Origin: Draconibacterium orientale
GTDB taxonomy: Bacteria; Bacteroidota; Bacteroidia; Bacteroidales; Prolixibacteraceae
DNA: 64,000 nt
Assembly: GCF_000626635.1 (NCBI RefSeq)
Contig: NZ_CP007451.1
Span: forward strand, 2,923,501 to 2,987,500
Direction of reading: 5' to 3'
Shown piece by piece: positions 60,207-64,000 of this stretch. How positions within the stretch are numbered: position 1 is the first letter of the stretch; each line of letters opens with the position of its first letter. A program made the position numbers and the translations under genes. Under the pieces are notes generated by a model. It ran no database searches. It saw only the letters and a program-made list of their open reading frames with translations, and was not told where the DNA came from.

Positions 60207-61319
60207 ATGTCAGAAAAGGATAATCACCATATAGAAAATGATCCGCAGTACAAAGGATTAATTGTAAATGCAGGAGTTGAAAAGCCGGATATGGTAAACA
60301 ACGATTCTATTCAGCGTTTTTTGAAAAAGAAGAGAAAATTACTGTCGGTTGACGAGTACGTAAACGGAATTTTAAAGGGCGATATCACGTTGTTGAGTAA
60401 AGCCGTTACTTTGGTTGAAAGCTCAAAAGCGGAACATCAGCAGCTGGCCCAGCAAATTATACAAAAGTGTTTGCCACACAGTGGAAATTCGGTACGAATT
60501 GGAATAACCGGAGTGCCCGGTGTTGGCAAAAGTACCTTTATTGAAGCACTGGGGAAATACCTCACCAATAAAGGCGAAAAGCTTGCCGTACTGGCCATCG
60601 ATCCGAGCAGCGAGCGTACCAAAGGAAGTATTTTGGGCGACAAAACACGCATGGAAGAATTGGCCAACGATAGCCATGCGTACATTCGTCCCAGTCCGTC
60701 GGCGGGATCGTTGGGAGGTGTTGCCCGAAAAACCCGCGAAACCATTATTTTATGCGAAGCTGCCGGTTATAAAAATATTTTTATTGAAACCGTTGGGGTG
60801 GGGCAAAGCGAAACCGCTGTTCACTCCATGACCGATTTTTTCCTGTTGTTAATGTTGGCCGGAGCGGGCGATGAACTTCAGGGCATAAAACGCGGAATTA
60901 TGGAAATGGCCGACCTGATTACCATAAACAAAGCCGATGGCAACAACATGGAAAAAGCCGAAATGGCCAAAGTGCAATATCGAAATGCCATTCATCTTTT
61001 TCCGGCCAAAGATTCAGGATGGGCTGCCAATGTAGTTACTTGTTCGGCCTACAAGAAAACCGGGATTGATACCATTTGGGAGCAAATTGAAAAATACCGG
61101 AAACAAACGGTTGACAACGGGTATTTTTTCAGAAAGCGAAACGAACAAGCTACCTACTGGATGTACGAAACCATTGAAGAACAATTAAAACGAAACTTTT
61201 ACGATCATCCCGACATAAAAGTGAAACTGAAATTGCTCGAAAACTATGTGCTCACCGATCAGATGAGTTCGTTTGTGGCAGCTACCGAGTTATTGAATAC
61301 TTATGCAAAACTAAAATAA
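60207..61319 (+). CDS. meaB: Methylmalonyl-CoA mutase-associated GTPase
   Basis: 370 residues of the MeaB/ArgK G3E GTPase family. The P-loop is GVPGVGKSTF (about 101-110), followed by AIDPSSERTKGSILGDKTRM, the Walker B ETVGVGQSE and the NKAD base motif. It protects and loads cobalamin in methylmalonyl-CoA mutase. The N-terminus is unusually long and hydrophilic (about 30 residues). mutA/mutB genes are not in the window. Its presence with the carboxyltransferase operon at 21996 fits a succinate-propionate pathway. Confidence 0.93.
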   Translation: MSEKDNHHIENDPQYKGLIVNAGVEKPDMVNNDSIQRFLKKKRKLLSVDEYVNGILKGDITLLSKAVTLVESSKAEHQQLAQQIIQKCLPHSGNSVRIGITGVPGVGKSTFIEALGKYLTNKGEKLAVLAIDPSSERTKGSILGDKTRMEELANDSHAYIRPSPSAGSLGGVARKTRETIILCEAAGYKNIFIETVGVGQSETAVHSMTDFFLLLMLAGAGDELQGIKRGIMEMADLITINKADGNNMEKAEMAKVQYRNAIHLFPAKDSGWAANVVTCSAYKKTGIDTIWEQIEKYRKQTVDNGYFFRKRNEQATYWMYETIEEQLKRNFYDHPDIKVKLKLLENYVLTDQMSSFVAATELLNTYAKLK

Positions 61320-61360
61320 GCGGAGCTGTTTATTTGCGTTAATAAACAGTAACGGTAAAC

Positions 61361-61405
61361 AAGCAGGCAAAGACAGCGTTTCTCTATCCTTTTGCCTGCT
61401 TTGTT
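61361..61405 (+). terminator. Terminator after meaB
   Basis: AAGCAGGCAAA (61361-61371) pairs with TTTGCCTGCTT (61391-61401) over a 19-base loop, followed by a short T-rich tail. Confidence 0.75.
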
Positions 61406-61455
61406 TTATGCGATCTTTCATTCGGTTAGCACTTTTAAATCCATCATAAAAGAAG

Positions 61456-61463
61456 TAAATTTG
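61456..61463 (+). promoter_or_regulatory. Candidate -7 box for lpdA
   Basis: TAAATTTG is an exact TAnnTTTG match, 67 bases before the ATG at 61530. Confidence 0.4.
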
Positions 61464-61529
61464 TTAGAACCTTTCTGAGGGTAAGGTGTTACTTACATAA
61501 ATCAAATATCTATAAAATATCAAAATATA

Positions 61530-62921
61530 ATGAATTACGATGTAATAGTAATAGGTAGCGGACCAGGTGGATATGTTGCCGCAATTCGCGCGTCGCAGCT
61601 GGGGTTAAAAGTTGCCGTGGTTGAAAAAGAAAACCTGGGCGGAATTTGTTTAAACTGGGGATGTATTCCTACAAAGTCGTTGCTGAAAAGTGCACAGGCT
61701 TTTGAGTATGCTACCCACGCTGCCGATTATGGTGTAACCATTGAAGGAGAAGTGAAACCCGATTTTGGTGCAATGGTGAAGCGCAGCCGCGATGTTGCCA
61801 ACGGAATGAGTAAGGGAATTCAGTTCTTGTTTAAGAAAAATAAAGTGGAATCGATTTTTGGCTGGGGAAAATTAACCGCGAAAAATACCGTTGAAGTAAC
61901 CGACGACAAAGGCGAAAAATCGTCGTACACCGCTAAACACATTATTCTGGCAACAGGAGCACGCTCGCGGGAATTGCCAAATCTTCCACAGGACGGTGAA
62001 AAGATTATCGGTTACCGAAAAGCCCTTACCCTCGACAAACAGCCCGAAAGTATGGTAGTTGTTGGATCGGGTGCTATTGGTAGCGAGTTTGCCTATTTTT
62101 ACCATACCATCGGAACCAAAGTAACGCTGGTTGAATTTATGCCTACATTGGTGCCGAATGAAGATGAGGAAGTTGCCAAACAGCTGGAACGCAATTTCAA
62201 AAAATCGAAAATGAAGGTAATGACCGCTTCGTCGGTTGAAAGCGTGGATACTTCGGGCGATAAGTGCAAAGTAACCATTAAAACCAAAAAAGGCGAAGAA
62301 GTGGTTGAGGCCGACATTGTTCTTTCGGCAGTGGGTATTGCTCCGAATACCGAAAATATTGGTTTGGAAGAGCTGGGTGTTGAAACCGACAATGGTCGTG
62401 TTAAAGTTGATGAATACTACAAAACCAACGTTGACGGTATTTATGCTATTGGCGATATTGTTGCCGGACCCGCATTGGCTCACGTAGCATCGGCCGAAGG
62501 TATTACCTGTGTTGAAAAAATTGCCGGACTGAATCCGGAACCGATCGATTACGGAAATATTCCGGGATGTACGTACACCAGCCCTGAGGTTTCGTCGGTT
62601 GGATTAACCGAGGCCAAAGCCAAAGAAGCCGGTTACGAAATTAAAGTAGGAAAATTCCCCTACTCGGCCAGTGGAAAAGCAAGTGCTGCCGGACAAAAAG
62701 ATGGTTTTGTTAAATTGATTTTCGATGCGAAGTACGGCGAGTTGCTTGGCGCGCATATGATTGGAGGTAACGTTACCGAAATGATTGCCGAAATGGTAGT
62801 GGCCAAGAAACTGGAAATTACCGGACACGAATTGATTAAGACCATTCATCCGCACCCAACAATGAGTGAAGCTGTAATGGAAGCCGCAGCTGCTGCTTAC
62901 GACGAGGTGATACATATTTAA
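61530..62921 (+). CDS. lpdA: Dihydrolipoyl dehydrogenase
   Basis: Reoxidises the lipoyl arm of 2-oxoacid dehydrogenases and of the glycine cleavage H protein. 463 residues: FAD site VIGSGPGGYVAAI, redox pair C40/C45 in GGICLNWGCIPTKS, NAD site VVGSGAIGSEFA (about 175), FAD site YAIGDIV, and C-terminal base HPHPTMSE. The redox motif has W between the cysteines where V is common (CxNxGC); W is also seen in other families. It stands alone with its own promoter box and terminator. Confidence 0.95.
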   Translation: MNYDVIVIGSGPGGYVAAIRASQLGLKVAVVEKENLGGICLNWGCIPTKSLLKSAQAFEYATHAADYGVTIEGEVKPDFGAMVKRSRDVANGMSKGIQFLFKKNKVESIFGWGKLTAKNTVEVTDDKGEKSSYTAKHIILATGARSRELPNLPQDGEKIIGYRKALTLDKQPESMVVVGSGAIGSEFAYFYHTIGTKVTLVEFMPTLVPNEDEEVAKQLERNFKKSKMKVMTASSVESVDTSGDKCKVTIKTKKGEEVVEADIVLSAVGIAPNTENIGLEELGVETDNGRVKVDEYYKTNVDGIYAIGDIVAGPALAHVASAEGITCVEKIAGLNPEPIDYGNIPGCTYTSPEVSSVGLTEAKAKEAGYEIKVGKFPYSASGKASAAGQKDGFVKLIFDAKYGELLGAHMIGGNVTEMIAEMVVAKKLEITGHELIKTIHPHPTMSEAVMEAAAAAYDEVIHI

Positions 62922-63259
62922 AAAAGAGAATATCACATAAACAAAAGAGCCCGGGGTTTTAACTTCGGGTTTTTTTTTGTAATTAATTCGAACAAGTGAC
63001 GAAATTGTTCTGAAAAATCATAAAAAGCTGAAAATCAATCAGGAAGTTTTTGTATTTAAGAATAAGTTTTAAATTTGCCGCTCAGGCATCAACTACAGTA
63101 CCCGTAAATTTTTCGGAATACTATTGTTAAACAAAGGGAAAAATTCTCTAATAAAAACTGATATAAATGGAACGATCATGGCCAAATTAGCCATAAAAGC
63201 ATCTGATAAATCCATGGGAGTTACATCTTATACCATTGAAAATGAATAATTATAATAAG
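62922..63259. other. 338-base region between lpdA and the FadL-like gene
   Basis: Holds the lpdA terminator (62950-62979) and the leader of the porin gene. A small ATGGC/GCCAT hairpin (63178-63194) overlaps a 23-codon open frame (63178-63249) that ends just before the porin start. Nothing else recognisable. Confidence 0.5.
62950..62979 (+). terminator. Terminator after lpdA
   Basis: CCCGGGG (62950-62956) pairs with CTTCGGG (62963-62969) with two G-U pairs and a 6-base loop, then nine T residues. Confidence 0.85.
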
Positions 63260-64000
63260 ATGAAAAAACTGACATTGATGGTGGCATTTTCTATGCTGCT
63301 TCAACTTGCTTTTGCCGGAGGTTTATTAACTAACTACAACCAAAGTGCACAATACATTCGTATGTTGTCGAGAAATGCAGCGTTAGAAATTGATGCTGTT
63401 TTCTACAACCCCGCAGGACTGGTAAAAATGGAAGATGGCTGGCATTTTGCTTTCTACAGCCAAACTATTTTTCAAACGCGCGATATCGATACTCAGTTTC
63501 CAACATTAAATTCAGGACATTACGAAGGAGAGACCACAATTCCTGTTTTCCCTGATGTGTATGCCGTTTATAAAAAGAATAACTGGGCCTTTTCGTTAGG
63601 AATTGGTCCGGTAGGAGGTGGTGGAACTGCCGAGTTTCCGGCAGGTATTCCAACGCTTGAGGTTCCGTTTTCGCTTATTCCCGGTCAATTGGCTCCGTTG
63701 GGACAAATCGATCCGGCATTGGCAGTAAATAGTTACGATCTTGAAATGGCTTTGGAAGCTTCTTCAACATTTTGGGGAATTCAGTTGGGAGCATCCTATG
63801 CCGTTAACGATAAATTCTCATTCTATGGCGGAATGCGTTTAGTGCCGTCAACCAATACATACGAAGGTGTAATTCGTAATATTCAGCTAAATGGAGTGGA
63901 TGCCGCAACCTGGTTAAACGGAGCATCTTCACAAGTAGCCACTATGGCAGGAAACTTAAACGCTTTAGCCGGTGTACCTGATGTGTTGGCGCCAATTCTT
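63260..64000 (+). CDS. OmpP1/FadL-family outer membrane transporter, cut by window edge
   Basis: 247 residues are visible, open to the right edge; a full protein would have about 400-500. A signal peptide starts MKKLTLMVAFSMLLQLAFAGG; an in-frame ATG six codons upstream (63242) is also possible. The N-terminal hatch motif of the FadL family is visible as LSRNAALEIDAVFYNPAGL (NPAG/NPAGL is the key). Barrel strands follow (NWAFSLGIGPVGGGG, FSFYGGMRLVPS). The family imports hydrophobic compounds such as fatty acids or aromatics. Confidence 0.85.
   Translation, partial: MKKLTLMVAFSMLLQLAFAGGLLTNYNQSAQYIRMLSRNAALEIDAVFYNPAGLVKMEDGWHFAFYSQTIFQTRDIDTQFPTLNSGHYEGETTIPVFPDVYAVYKKNNWAFSLGIGPVGGGGTAEFPAGIPTLEVPFSLIPGQLAPLGQIDPALAVNSYDLEMALEASSTFWGIQLGASYAVNDKFSFYGGMRLVPSTNTYEGVIRNIQLNGVDAATWLNGASSQVATMAGNLNALAGVPDVLAPIL

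Noticed and set aside
1-64000. tRNA, rRNA, tmRNA, RNase P or SRP RNA genes
   Set aside because: I scanned intergenic regions for T-loop and other signature motifs and found none convincing; a covariance-model search would settle this.

Overview
The window is a stretch of chromosome from a member of the Bacteroidota, most likely a marine Marinilabiliales/Prolixibacteraceae-type organism; the genus cannot be fixed from sequence alone. Pointers are a type III glutamine synthetase, a fused MurF-alanine racemase, a PorE-like type IX secretion lipoprotein, GldB beside NadE, a SusC/SusD pair, a tgt-lptG operon, a PASTA-rluD-ddl operon, families largely confined to this phylum (DUF2851, DUF4294), and promoter-like TAnnTTTG boxes. 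About 55 protein genes are supported, plus one frameshifted gene. I saw no rRNA, tRNA, CRISPR array, phage or intact insertion sequence.

Layout. 1-9.9 kb: two divergent glutamine synthetase-family genes, PorE-like lipoprotein, a histidine kinase, a K+ channel and DUF2851. 10-17 kb: SpoU methyltransferase, arginine deiminase, frameshifted DUF4294 gene, RNA ligase-like phosphodiesterase, an exopolysaccharide priming transferase with a Gfo/Idh-like gene, Pcm and a metallo-hydrolase. 17-26 kb: glycine decarboxylase, IspE, a small secreted repeat protein, a two-gene biotin-dependent carboxyltransferase operon, lptG and tgt. 26-35 kb: glycosyltransferase, sigma factor, RsmG, PfkA, DUF1080 lipoprotein, GldB, NadE and a Crp/Fnr regulator. 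35-41 kb: MurF-Alr, thymidine kinase, an acidic protein, RsmI and a HAD phosphatase. 41-47 kb: a long non-coding leader, then an isolated susC/susD pair. 47-56.6 kb: secreted unknowns, RlmF, DnaB, Ddl, RluD, PASTA protein and ribosomal protein L34. 56.9-64 kb: an RprXY-like two-component pair, DUF1573 protein, MeaB, lipoamide dehydrogenase and the start of a FadL-like porin.

The coding content is mostly core metabolism. Glycine decarboxylase and lipoamide dehydrogenase (P and L proteins of glycine cleavage) are both here, as are MeaB and a carboxyltransferase/biotin carrier that fit propionate/methylmalonyl-CoA metabolism. MurF-Alr and Ddl supply the D-Ala-D-Ala branch of peptidoglycan synthesis.

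The most unusual material is non-coding. (1) Between gcvP and ispE lies an exact 41-bp-period array of hairpin-forming units (20130-20391), organised as a 123-bp trimer repeated twice. (2) At least five intergenic regions carry degenerate tandem heptamers sharing an ATCY core (13165, 24099, 28971, 31194 and 51368 onward), and four of the five begin within a few bases of a stop codon of a minus-strand gene. (3) The susC leader carries a short ORF overlapping a terminator-like hairpin, preceded by what looks like a second degenerate copy of the susC start region. (4) A small secreted protein with four WM-N-W repeats (21442-21858) belongs to no family I recognise.
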